Shown one piece after another: positions 40,335 through 51,486 of a stretch of 53,615 bases of DNA (position 1 is the stretch's first letter; each line of letters starts with the position of its first letter). The stretch is from Oehlia diaphana. Its lineage: Eukaryota; Glomeromycota; Glomeromycetes; Glomerales; Glomeraceae. The translations under genes were made by a program, and so were the position numbers. Location of the stretch: positions 28,161-81,775 of the forward strand of contig QZLH01000510.1 in the NCBI GenBank assembly GCA_003833135.1, given 5' to 3'. Below the pieces are notes generated by a model. The model was not told where the DNA came from and ran no database searches. It worked only from the letters and a program-made list of their open reading frames with translations.

Positions 40335-43199
40335 TTAGAATATGCCATTAGAATTATGGCATTTTTGCTTTTTCGTGGGAGATAATGGGTAAATATTCTC
40401 TTTTAGCATATGTTTGTTTTCTTTTTTGATTTGAGTTCTTTCTTTCCATACTTTATTCGTAATATCCTTCAATTTTTTAATATCTTTATTGTCATTAATT
40501 TTTTCTAGGACTGTTTTCATATCTTTATTCAAATTTCTTGCCTCGTCACCAACTCCATCAGGTATATTCTCGGATAAACGTTTTATACTTTTTGTTATGA
40601 ATTCAATTTCATTTAAATTAGCAAGGATATTAGTAACTGATGCAATATATTCTTGTTTCCATATAGCAGCATCTTGTTTAATATGTATAGTTTCTGCTGA
40701 TAAAGTTTCATTGAGTTGGGGTGAAAAATCGCGTAATGGTGATATAGATGTTGATGGCAAGATATCTAATTCATGAATTTCTTATATATGAGTTATAGAA
40801 TTTAATGTAAGAAAAGAATTATTTTTTTTAACAAAATATGAAATATTATTTTAAACCTGTATTATTTTGTACAGAATTATTATTTGTTTCTTCCTTGATA
40901 TTTTGATTTTTAATTTCAAAAAAATTCACTTCGTTTTGATAGTCTTTTACTTCTTTAATCACGTCATCTTTTGATGGTAACGAAATATTAGGTAAAGATC
41001 GGTGGTCAAGAGACTGGTAATACTGAAGTTGTGATGTTTGTATCTGAAGCCAATTAATCCAAAGCACTGATGCTCGTAAATGTTTGCAAGCTTCACCACG
41101 AGATAAAAAGTCCATACATTGACAATGAATTTTTGGAAGAAGTTGAACAATATATTTTTTTGGCGCAAATTGAGTTGATGTATCTGAAAGTACATAGAGG
41201 TATAATGAAGAATTATTATTATATTCAACATGAATTATTTTTTTTTCCATGCAAATTCTTTTAGCTGCTTCATCACGATTAGTATCTGGTGTATAATAAG
41301 CAATTTGCTTATAATGGCTTTCAAGTTGAATTTGATCAATTGGTGAGAATGTATAATTTTGATGTCTTTCTATAAGCTGATTTTTAAGTCGTCTTTTTAA
41401 AGTTCTCTTTAAAATAATATTAGATATAATGCTTTTTATTAAAACAACACCTAAAATATCTATTCGCAAAAGATGATTATTATTTTGATATTTATGTAGA
41501 AGATGTGTTTTTAGTAGATTATTGAAGCTTTCAAGGTGATTATTTGTTGTGGGTATTTTTTCTAATAATGCACCTAAAATATTTGCAGCAAGTATTCTTC
41601 CATATTTACACCATCCAATAGATAGATCCCCAGCCCAATAATCTCGAATATAATACACAAAATCTAATGCACCGCGAATTATATCTACTTTAGATTTTGG
41701 TAAATTACTTTTAATTTGATTCTAAAATTAATTAATAAATGTTATTATGTTAATATAATTTTTTTTAATAAATTAATTCTATTTATAATACATACCTTTA
41801 GAAGAATTTCCGTAGAAGTAATTACTTGAGTTATTTGATTAATATAAGAAGATTCTGTAATATTTTTTAGATTCTCAGTAAAATTTTTCAAAAATTGGTA
41901 CATCTCCTTTCTATATGTTACAATTACATGACCACCATGGTGTCCAAGAACTATTTTTAACTTATTTTCCCAACTTTGAGAAACGTGAAACAGACATAAA
42001 ATTAGGTGAATATTTGGCCAGATTTCAATTAAAGCTTTTCGTTCTTTATGATCACAATCTGTTATTGCAACCTAATAATTTTTTTAAAAAAAATAAAATT
42101 AAAGTATACGCGCACTACAAATATATTATGTTTTTATGTAGTAAATTGCAAAAGTACCTTTGGTGTAAACTCATTTCCTTTTTTCTGCTCCAATTTATGT
42201 TTATAATGTAGTAACAATTCCTTTAAAATTGTATGATTATAACTACTGCTGGCTCTTTGGGCGCCTCCAGCTGCTGAAAAAAGTAAGAATCCTATCGGAA
42301 TTCCTTTATTCTGTTCATCTAATACAAGTAAAACAAATAATAATATTTTTTTATTTGAGATACCAAAAGTTCCATCCAAATGTAATATTTTATTGTGGCC
42401 AAATTTCCATGCTAATTCACGCTACTCTTTAGTAGCTAAAACCAATATAAACCGATTATTTAATTCTTTTTGTGGTTTATAATATATTGTTGCCTCCATT
42501 ATTTCACTATCTTTGCTATTCGAACCAAAGATTTGATTTATATTAATTTCTTCAGCTTTTCGCTTATCAATTCCCCAGAGATTTTTCGTCATTGAATTAC
42601 GAATATTTATTATATCTTGGTTTGACAGTAAATATCTTTCATCATTAATCAAAACTTTCCCTTCTAAATAATTGCTTATATAATCAATATTATCGTCAAG
42701 AATATGAGATGGGTGAACATTCATATGTAATAAATTTTGTGCCATTAATTTAACTGTTTCACTTATGCGAAGTGGTGGTGGTTGAACTGGTAGATTACGT
42801 TGACAATCTTCTAAATGATTTAGATAACCAAATATACTAACATATAGTCCTTTGTATTTCTTTATTTGTGCAAAAGCAAGACAACCAACAAATTTATATA
42901 TTTGTCTTGTTTTTCGTGTTTTTACTTCTTCTGATTTAAACTTTTTTGAATTTAAATTCATATCACTCGCAACATTGTAAAACATAAATTTCTTTATCTT
43001 TATTACTATAGCGTATTTTCCATTTATGTTCGGGTAAAATATTTTCTAAAATAAGATTATATTGCTGTAAAAAAGCTATAGCATTTTCTTGTATTCTATT
43101 ACTCCACTCTAAGTCTACAAAATTTGAAACTGGCAAATTATTAAGTTGTTCTTTTTGTCTTTAAGTTAAAATTAAATGTGAAGGGATTTTTAAGGACAT
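40335..43199 (-). pseudogene. Disabled MULE transposase with SWIM zinc finger
   Basis: Four exons: 43199-42158, 42071-41796, 41721-40857 and 40780-40335. The N-terminal half has a degenerate DNA-binding region. The MULE DDE domain is LHLDGTFGIS (first Asp), ITDCDHKER...ILCLFHVSQSWE (second Asp and the CLFH motif) and NNHLESFNNLLK (Glu). It is followed by a SWIM finger, CQC then GEACKHLRA, and a coiled-coil tail. Three defects are visible. An in-frame TAA (43161-43163) lies 12 codons after the ATG. A frame change lies between about 42963 and 42990, just after KEIYVLQC. An in-frame TAG (42422-42424) separates LATKE from RELAWKFGHNK. Introns are otherwise intact. This copy is most likely inactive, though sequencing error cannot be excluded. 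It may have produced, or been mobilised with, related MITEs. Confidence 0.85.
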
Positions 43200-43291
43200 T
43201 TGTAAAGAATAAACCAATGGTTACCGCGTTTTTGTTAAAAAAAAAATTCTAGAAAAAATAACTAACACGTTCGTGATTAACGTGTTAAAAA

Positions 43292-43409
43292 AAAATAATT
43301 ATTGTTTATTTATTTAACTGTTCGGGTATAGTTCAAAAAGTAGGTCGGCAATCGGCTGTGTAACCGAGGGTGGTGTGGTAAGATTTCCCCCAACTTCTCT
43401 CCAAAAAGG
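43292..43409 (-). repeat. Inner part of right MULE TIR
   Basis: Inverted match to about 40015-40130, including the ACCGAGGGTGGTGTGGTAAG block. It ends at the CCAAAAAGG target site (43401-43409) where the nested foldback element is inserted. Confidence 0.8.
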
Positions 43410-44090
43410 GGGCCCGTTAAAGCGATTTACCCCAGTAACGCCACACAAAATTTACACCCCACGTGATTTTTGGCCGGCATTATACGTCTCGGCTGGCATT
43501 AAGAAATTAAGCATGCGACAAATAAGGAGTGACAAATAGGATTTTACACACTGAAAAAAATCTAAGTCCCTGGAATACATAGTAAAAATGGAAAACAGGA
43601 AAGGTGTGACGCCGGTGACAAATTTTTAAGGTCACGTGGGAGTGGAAAAATTTTGTGGCGATACTGAGGAAGATTGTTAAAGCGGGTAGAATCACGTGAT
43701 TTGAAATTATTATAATTTGATAAATTTTTATAAACTAAAATTAAAGTGAACTTGAAAATCATTAAATAAGTGTATTTCGGCCTGCTTCGCAAGTTTACTT
43801 AGGGAGAAAAAGTGGATTATGAACAACGTTTTTGACTTTACATATGAGCAAACGAATTTTGTTGATCATACCCAAAAAAGGGTAGATCAATTTTAACGAA
43901 ATTGAAAAAGTTGAATAAATCGAAAACGGTGTTCTAAACCTCATTGTGTGCTCTAAGTAAACTTGCAGAACAGGTCAAAATGCACTTAGTATATGTTTAT
44001 TTGGAAGGTTTTATATATAATAGAGTTTTATTTAAAAAAAAAAAAGAAAAATCTCGAAAGTTAGTGATTCTACCCTGCTTTAACGGTCCC
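43410..44090. mobile_element. Foldback MITE B inserted in the MULE right TIR
   Basis: Ends are GGGCCCGTTAAAGCG (43410) and, inverted, GGGACCGTTAAAGCAGGG (from 44089). The arms, about 130 bp each, share GGTAGAATCAC and TGCAAGTTTACTTAG near their inner ends. Flanking 9-mers are CCAAAAAGG (43401-43409) and CCGAAAAGG (44091-44099), a target duplication with one mismatch; a G/C run leaves a one-base ambiguity. It has no coding capacity. 9-bp duplication fits a MULE-mobilised non-autonomous element. Confidence 0.75.
43425..43675. mobile_element. Foldback MITE A inserted in MITE B
   Basis: 251 bp, flanked by a perfect 9-bp direct repeat GTTAAAGCG (43416-43424 and 43676-43684). The ends are mutually inverted: ATTTACCCCAGTAACGCCAC at the left, and AATCTTCCTCAGTATCGCCA on the minus strand at the right. 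The similarity runs about 60 bp through CCCACGTGA. No ORF. The perfect duplication makes this the youngest insertion of the nest. Confidence 0.8.
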
Positions 44091-44177
44091 CCCGAAAAGG
44101 GAAATTTATATGTTAATTCCTTAATTCCGGCCAAATTTTAAAAAGCACGTGAAACCGGTGATGATCACCGCCAGTGA

Positions 44178-44724
44178 AATAAGGTAATATATAGTATATA
44201 TAGTTAACTTTTAATAATGAACTTAAACTAATTAAGTATATCCTTATTATAATAAACTAACCAATTAAATTTTTTGAATTCCTTTGCTATATAATCTTAT
44301 AGCAAATTTGAAAATAAAAACTAGAGTTTATACTATTTTAAACATTGCATTCGTTTTGATCATTATGCCAATTATAGCAATTTTATAGTAATATATTATC
44401 TTATTATTATGGTAATAAATAATTATGAAAACGGGTTTCATCGTGATAATTTAATTTAAATTTTTACCAAAAAAAGTTTATGGCTTAGCTTTAATCATGA
44501 TCAAACTTGTTAATTTATTAATTGGAAAAAAAAGAAAATAAAAATTACACAATTGAAAATTTAATTCAAATCACTTAAATCACTATATATTAACAAAAAG
44601 AAAAGTATTATACACTATAAATTCCCGTTTGTTTATTAGTTTCTATAAGAGAAAAATCCCAGTTTCCTTGTCGCAAATGTAATTTTTGTGTCTTTGAATA
44701 AGGAAAGGATAATAAAAGTCTTTA
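44178..44724. other. Intergenic, 3' side of the protease gene
   Basis: About 550 bp of AT-rich DNA with no supported gene. It separates the MULE from the protease stop codon. Confidence 0.4.
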
Positions 44725-46350
44725 TCAACCATCATAATTGTTATATATCAAAAGATTCTTAGTATCAGATGGAATCTTAGAAAGTTTATCCTTAGTAGCT
44801 AAATTAAGGATTTTATTCTTAAGTTCTTTTGGAGTCAATAAAGTACTATAGAATTCAGATGAACTATCTGGTTCAAGTGAAAGAAGATATGCAATTAAAC
44901 CAGCAACGTGGGGGGAAGCCATTGAAGTTCCGGAAATGGTATTTGTAGCTCTCGGCGATCCTATCCATGCTGACCGAATATCTTTACCGGGTCCAAATAC
45001 ATCAACACATTTACCATAATTTGAGAACCAAGCGCGTTCGTCTTCAATAGTGGAAGCACCAACGGTGATAGCATTTTCAGCGGCTGCAGGTGAATAGTCA
45101 CACGCATCACGATTATCATTTCCGGCGGCAACAGCGAAGTTAAGGCCAACACTAACAGCCTATTTTTTTTAAAAAAAAAACAAAAAAAAATGATATTAAA
45201 TCGCATATTCATAAATACATAACACAAATATTGCGTTAAATTCTCACCCCATTGACAGCATCATCTAAAGTTCGACTTTTTCCACCTCCCAAACTCATAT
45301 TGGCACCTGAACCTTTGAATACTCTGCGTTCTTTGCGAGCTTTTTCTTTTTCATTAAGATGAAATTGAGCAGCGTATTCGACACCCTTAATTACATCAGA
45401 CATGGTACCAGAACCATTTGAACGTAAGACTTTAATAGCTACGATCTTTGATCTTTTGGAAACACCAAAACTTTTACCAGCGACAGTACCAGCGACATGT
45501 GTTCCTATTATGATTTAATAAAGATTCCATTAAATCGCATTTATTGAATATTAAATCACGTGGAAAATATACATACCATGGCCATTTCCATCGATATCTT
45601 CGTCACCTTGAGGGACAGTTATACCCCATACAGCACGACCTTCAAAGTCCTCATGATTGATATTGACGCCGGTATCAATGATATAAACAGTGACACCATC
45701 TCCACCGTTTTCGTTATATAAGTATTTATTGAACGTGCCAAAAGTCAATCTTGAGCGATGAGAAATACGAGCTAATCCCCATGGGGCATTTTTTTGAAGT
45801 TCAGTGGCATAAACCATTTGATCTTTTTCAACATAAGCGACCTAAGGTGGAAGCAAAACGAAAAATGATCAAAATTATGTTCCGTTGATTTCCAATTTTG
45901 GACACCAAAATCACATTATATATTGTTGCTTTGGTTAAAAGATTAACAACTTTTTTTTTCACGTATTCTTAAGGTTAGAATATTTACCTCGTCACTGCGT
46001 CTGATCTTATCTAAAACTTCTTTAGAGAATCTACCAGAATAGCCTTGGAAATTATCGAAATCAAATGTGTGTTTGATACCAGATATAAAATCATCTAATA
46101 AACCTCTCTTTGAAAGGTCCCTCTTTTCCTCAGAGACATAGTCATTAACACAGCTATGGTGATATTTAACTTTTACTTCATCAACGTGTTTCTTGAATAC
46201 GATAATATAAGAGTCAGGAATTATTTGAGCTGATTCTGAAGACACTAAAGGAGCAACATTCTCTGAGTAGTAAGAATTGTGATAGGGCGTAGCAGCAGTA
46301 GAGGTAAAGAGAAAAGTTGCAACAAGAAGAAACTTTTTTGCCAGCATCAT
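44725..46350 (-). CDS. Secreted subtilisin-like serine protease (S8, proteinase K type)
   Basis: Four exons, about 440 residues. The start is the first of two adjacent Met (MMLAKKFLLVATFLFTSTA), which begins a clear signal peptide. An I9-type propeptide follows (PDSYIIVFKKHVDE ... GYSGRFSKEVLDKIRRSDEVAYVEKD). The catalytic domain starts near NAPWGLARISHR. The triad is D in VYIIDTGVNINHEDFEG, H in GNGHGTHVAGTVAG (rebuilt across an intron) and S in SGTSMASPHVAGL. The oxyanion Asn is in FAVAAGNDN. A complete, probably active, extracellular or vacuolar protease. In mycorrhizal fungi such proteases are often discussed as secreted effectors of nutrition, but nothing here shows the target. Confidence 0.93.
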
Positions 46351-47044
46351 TAAAATACTTGAACAACAACGGGTTCTGTAGATAAAATACAAACGAAAGA
46401 AAAAAAATATTTCGTTTATTAAGGAACTAATAGGTATATATAAAATATAAGCGGGAACGGAACTTTCGGAATAAAGAACTCCTAAGAAAGAAAATGTTTA
46501 TTTTGGCGTTTTTTAAATAAATAAGAAATTACGCAAACCCCAGCCAATAACTAACTAAAATGTCATGTGAACCTGTGAAATATATATATGCTCCTGTTGT
46601 TTCATAAATAGATTCTTTTGGGAAAATAAAGTTTTCTTATCCTTGTTTAACAAATGTCAATCAACCTATTGGCGTTGTAAGATTGGTTTTATCCTATTAA
46701 GGAAGGCTCTTTTAGTAATGGTAAATGGTGACAAATTAATGGGTAAAAATTGCTCATTCTTTCCATCTATAAATTTCGTAATTTTACTCGTAAAAATATC
46801 TGATCAAGATAGTGAAAATGAATAATTCTTTCCGGATTATTATTTGTTTATTATTTGTTTGGTGTTGTATTGCGGAACAAATGTAATGTTATCAAAATAA
46901 ATCTTTTAAATGTGGCATTATAATTTCCTTGGGTGATATCTCTATACAAAAAACATCTTTTTCGAGTTTATAATTACTGTACCTAGATTTTAATCATGTG
47001 ACATAAGTTATGTTACAAAGTTAGTTTTTTATTATCTTTTTTTC
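46351..47044. other. Intergenic, protease promoter region
   Basis: About 700 bp between the protease start and the stop of the next same-strand gene. It should hold the protease promoter. No other gene is supported. Confidence 0.4.
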
Positions 47045-48943
47045 TTACATATTACTGCGGTATTGAAGTTCATTAGCGGAAAACGGATCGGGTCCTAAAT
47101 ATTTACTATCAATAGCCTCGGCCGAATTTACACCATAAACAATAACGTTATAGTCTAACGGCTCATTAATCGTGGAATCAATATCAAACTTTTCTAATAA
47201 ACGATTAAATTCATCAGGATTCTCGGTATTAAATTCTAATTGATCGCGTATATCTTGTGTTATTTTAGGAGGATTTTTATATAATTTTCTTGCAGCTTCG
47301 ACTTCGACAATATAATCAGGGGCCGCTAAATACCTATCTTTAAGATCCGGTAAAATATTTTCAATAGAACCGTATTGTTTAATTAATTTTAAAGCCGTTA
47401 CAGGACCAACATTACGTATAGTTCCGGCAAAGTCAGTTCCACATAATATACATAAATCTATATATTGATCATGGGATAATTCTAATGATTTTTTTACTTC
47501 AACGGGTGAAATTTCTACAATTGGTTTATTCTTTTTAAAAAACTGTCTTAATAAAATTCCATCTCCAAATATCGTTGTATCCATATCTTCTGATACCGTA
47601 GCATCTGCAAATCCATGAGTAACTAATGATGCACACATGGCCTCTGCTTCATGTCCATTTAACACTATACAAGGAATTCCCCTAGTTCTAATAAAATTAA
47701 TAGATTCTAAATACATCTTCCATGTAACAGGAATCACACGTTTCTCGTATGCAGCTGCTAGATTATGATTTTTTGCTTCTAGTGCTTCAAATGTTTCTGA
47801 ATTTTTATTCCCTGATAGAACAGAATCTACAAGTAAATTTTCCATAAGCCCTACCTCACGTTGAGCTTTTGTAAAATTTTTATCCGTTGCTAATTTTTTT
47901 GTATCTTGAATTGTCATTTTTATGATTTGTTCCATGTCTTCTTTTAATTTAACATCACTTGCTGAAGGTTCAAAATCTGGATATATCTCTCTGAATTTTT
48001 TTTCATCTTTTAGATCAGTTATTGTCTTCATAACAGGTTCATCAATTATAGATGTTGTTACTTTAACCTTTTCTTTGGTAACCTTTTTTATCTTTTTAAC
48101 TTTCTCTTTAACAACAGCTTTAAAATCTTTGGATTTTGATTTAATATCTTCCTTTACTATTAAATCATCTGTTACTTTTGGAGTAATAATTTGGTTGGTT
48201 GGTATTTGAATTGGTTTATTGTACTCTAATGCCAAAGCTTTCATTACATGCATTACAAGTACAATCATTTTTTGCAATGACCATAACATAGAATCTTGTT
48301 TTGTTCTTACAATTGAAGGCATGTCTGTTTTAATTGAATGCATGTCTGTTTTAATTGGAGGAATGTCTGTCTTAATTGAATGAATGTCCGTCTTAGTTGA
48401 ATGAACGTCTGCCTTAATTGGAGATGGTAGTGTCGCTGTTACTTCAGGAACAGATGTAATATCAATCTTAGCAGTTGAAGCTGGTGAAGGTTGTGTAAGT
48501 ACATTTCCAATAACCTGTTTAATTCCAGAAGTAACATATTGATGTTTAGTTTCCCCTATATTATCCAATTCTTTGACAACTAATTTCCATTTTCCAACTC
48601 TATCTTTTCTCATTTTTTCAAAATTCCAATTCCGCAATAATTTTTCTGCCATTGTTTTACGTTTAGCAATTTCTTTTCTTTTTTCACTTATTCTTTCTTT
48701 GCCATCAAAAATAAATATAGGGTTGATACTATTTTGCTTTAAAAATAAAAGTAGCCTATAAAATCCATAAATATGAGGATGTAATATTTCTTCATTTTCG
48801 TAACTAAAAGTGTATACGAATTTACGTAAAAATATACTTCCATCTAATACCAATGTTTTATTTTGATAATCTTGTATTATTTTTTGTTTAATTGAATTCG
48901 GCGCATAACGTTGTAATAATTTTGTTAAATTTTTAACTCCCAT
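47045..48943 (-). CDS. FEN1/XPG-family structure-specific nuclease, long linker
   Basis: Single exon, 632 residues, unusual in this intron-rich region. The start MGVKNLTKLLQRYAPNSIKQ is the XPG N-terminal motif with the essential Gly after Met. KTLVLDGSIFLRKF and PIFIFDGK carry two metal-binding Asp. After a linker of about 260 residues the XPG-I domain follows: GHEAEAMCASLV, VSEDMDTTIFGDG and LCILCGTDFAGTIRNVGPVTALKLIKQYGSIENIL (catalytic acids and helix-hairpin-helix). True FEN1 has only about 60 residues between the two domains and a PCNA-binding tail, which I do not see. So this is a FEN1-like paralogue of flap/5' nucleases in repair or replication rather than FEN1 itself. The linker has tandem IKTD(I/M)(H/P)S repeats. 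Confidence 0.82.
   Translation of the reverse strand: MGVKNLTKLLQRYAPNSIKQKIIQDYQNKTLVLDGSIFLRKFVYTFSYENEEILHPHIYGFYRLLLFLKQNSINPIFIFDGKERISEKRKEIAKRKTMAEKLLRNWNFEKMRKDRVGKWKLVVKELDNIGETKHQYVTSGIKQVIGNVLTQPSPASTAKIDITSVPEVTATLPSPIKADVHSTKTDIHSIKTDIPPIKTDMHSIKTDMPSIVRTKQDSMLWSLQKMIVLVMHVMKALALEYNKPIQIPTNQIITPKVTDDLIVKEDIKSKSKDFKAVVKEKVKKIKKVTKEKVKVTTSIIDEPVMKTITDLKDEKKFREIYPDFEPSASDVKLKEDMEQIIKMTIQDTKKLATDKNFTKAQREVGLMENLLVDSVLSGNKNSETFEALEAKNHNLAAAYEKRVIPVTWKMYLESINFIRTRGIPCIVLNGHEAEAMCASLVTHGFADATVSEDMDTTIFGDGILLRQFFKKNKPIVEISPVEVKKSLELSHDQYIDLCILCGTDFAGTIRNVGPVTALKLIKQYGSIENILPDLKDRYLAAPDYIVEVEAARKLYKNPPKITQDIRDQLEFNTENPDEFNRLLEKFDIDSTINEPLDYNVIVYGVNSAEAIDSKYLGPDPFSANELQYRSNM
48310..48420 (-). 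repeat. 24-bp tandem repeat in the nuclease linker
   Basis: Four to five degenerate copies of a 24-bp unit (plus-strand core TGTCTGTTTTAATTGAATGCA) encode repeats of the form IKTDMHS / TKTDIHS / IKTDIPP. The units keep frame. They lie between the XPG N and I domains. Confidence 0.7.
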
Positions 48944-49090
48944 GCTATATTGTAAACGCGAAAATAAAAAGCAAGAGGCAAAGGAGAAAGCTTAGACGCG
49001 CCAGTTTCGTATTCGAAGATCATCATTTTCGTGTAACGGAAGATCAATTGTCGCTTATTTCGTTAAACGCTAGTTTGAAAAAAATCTGAA
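48944..49090. promoter_or_regulatory. Short divergent promoter, FEN1-like / MTHFD1
   Basis: Only 147 bp between the two start codons. Contains GACGCGCCAG (about 48994) of GC-rich character, like cell-cycle box cores, but not a perfect consensus. Co-regulation of the two genes is possible and unproven. Confidence 0.45.
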
Positions 49091-51453
49091 ATGATTACGT
49101 CTAGTTCAGTGCTTTTATTGAATTCGCGAAGATTTTTTTTAAATATACCAAATAAAATTCAACATAAACTAAAAATGGCAAAACTAATTGACGGCAAAGC
49201 TATTGCAAAGTAATTATTATCATTTTATTAACAAGAAAAAAGCGAACTATCCAAGTAAAATTTACTAAATGGAAAATTTAAATATATTTGACTTTTTTTA
49301 TTTTTTTTAGGGACATTCGAAACCAAATTAAGAATGAAATTAGAGAATTGAAGCAAAAATATCCGAATTTTAGCCCTCGTCTTGCTATAATTCAAGTTGG
49401 TGGAAGAGAGGATTCCACAGTTTATGTTCGACAAAAAGAAAAGGCTGCTAAAGAAGTAAGTATTTTTAAAGTGACGTCTCGTGATTTCAATGGCGCGTGA
49501 TTTGTGTTACAAATCGGAGAACATAATCCCATTAGGCGGGAATCGAATTCACGCTACACAAGAAAGCTGATTCTATTACGGAAAGCGAGGTTTGTAGTTA
49601 TTTACATTATTTATAGATAATTTGGATAATTTAAACTCACTTGGTTTGTTACTCACGTGACGTGGACTCTAGCTTTTAGCCTCAATCCGTGAATTAAATG
49701 ATAATCCCACAATTCACGGATTTTTAGTTCAACTACCATTACCATCACACATTAATGAAAAAAACGTTGTTGAAACTATCAGTCCAAAAAAGGATGTTGA
49801 CGGGTAATTTATTTTGCGAATATGTTTTGACCAATTAATTTAATCACTAATAATAATATGTAAATGTACATCAGATTGCATGCAATTAATCTTGGAAATT
49901 TAGCTAAAAGAAATTGTGAACCTTTGTTTTTACCTTGTACTCCTAAAGGAATTCTTGAATTATTGAAACGATCTGGTATTTTATTATTTTTTTAAATTAC
50001 ATATTTAGGTATAGAATTGTTAATTTAACGAGTAATTTTCGTTCATAGGCATTAAGATTTCTGGTAAACATGCGGTTGTGATCGGTCGTAGTGATATCGT
50101 CGTAAGGAAATTTGTCATAACATTTCGTAAATATTCGCTTAAAAAAAGTAACATTAATCATTTGAGTTGATTGAAAATATCCATTGTCTAGGGATTTCCT
50201 GTTTTTACACTTTTATCACGTAGCGATGCTACGGTTACATTATGTCATTCAAAGACCGAAAATCTTCCCGAATTAGTTTGTATTCCACCATTTTTAATCC
50301 ACATTTACAGCTTTTTATGAAATGTTTAAAATTTTTATTTGTCATAGATCAAGACTGCGGATATACTTATAGTCGCCATAGGAAAATCTGAATTTGTTAA
50401 AGGAGAATGGATAAAACCTGGTTCGGTAGTTATTGATGTTGGCACCAACGCAATTGAAGGCAAGTATATTGCATTATTTATTCAGCATATGCACGGTAAA
50501 TTCTTGTTAAATTCAATCCGCATTAAATTTCCTAGATTCTTCCAAACAATGTGGAGTAAGATGGGTAGGAGATGTAGAGTTTTCTAGTGCATCAGCTGTA
50601 GCATCTCATATAAGCCCAGTACCTGGTGGTGTAGGACCGATGACAGTAGCAATGTTATTACAAAATACTGTTGAAAGTGCAAAAAGATTTTTGCAAGAAT
50701 CTAGAGAAAGAGATATTTCTTTACTTCCTTTGGAGCTTTTATCTCCTGTACCGAGTGATATAGATATTGCTTCTGCTCAAACCCCTAAACCTATTAAAGT
50801 TTTGGCTGAAGAATTGGGATTGGCCCCAAGTGAGGTATAAAATGTCTTTTTTTTAAACTTAAATATACAAATTAGCTAATTCTTTTGTTATAGTACGAAT
50901 TGTATGGAAAATATAAAGCGAAAGTTAATCTTTCCGTACTTGAAAGATTAAAGTCAAAAAAAAATGGAAAATACATTGTAGTCACTGGGTATATTTGATT
51001 TTACTTTTGGTTCTTTTTTTAATTTCACAGTCAATTACATATGTCACGTGCTATATATTGATAGAATTACTCCCACGCCACTCGGAGAAGGTAAATCAAC
51101 AACCACGATAGGAATAGCACAAGCATTAGGAGCGCATTTACGAAAACCTACGTTTGCATGTGTAAGACAGCCATCACAAGGACCAACATTTGGCATTAAA
51201 GGTGGTGCAGCAGGTGGAGGTTATGCGCAAGTTATACCTATGGACGAATTTAATTTACATTTAACTGGTGACATCCATGCAGTTGTTGCCGCTAATAACT
51301 TATTAGGTAATAATAATTCATCCGTGTTTTACGCGATGCAATGTTCTATGCGCTTGCTAAGCTTGATTTAATTATAGCTGCCGCAATTGACGCACGGATG
51401 TTTCATGAAAAAACTCAGTCAGATAAAGTAAGTTTAATGTGTTTGATATAATA

Positions 51454-51486
<33 letters not shown>

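Larger units (their letters stand above)
39925..44177. mobile_element. Mutator-like (MULE) DNA transposon with long TIRs, holding nested MITEs
   Basis: The element begins TCACCGGCGGTGATCATCACCG (39925) and ends with the complement of TCACTGGCGGTGATCATCACCG (44177). The inverted ends extend about 200 bp on the left (to about 40130). On the right the same sequence is split: outer part about 44091-44177, inner part about 43292-43409. Both sides share AAATCTTACCACACCACCCT, CGGTTACA(C/T)AGCCGAT, and TTTTGAACTATACCC-like stretches. A MULE/SWIM transposase gene lies inside on the minus strand. The target-site duplication is not clear. The right TIR is interrupted by the foldback element 43410-44090. 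With that removed, the right TIR reads colinearly with the left. Confidence 0.85.
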
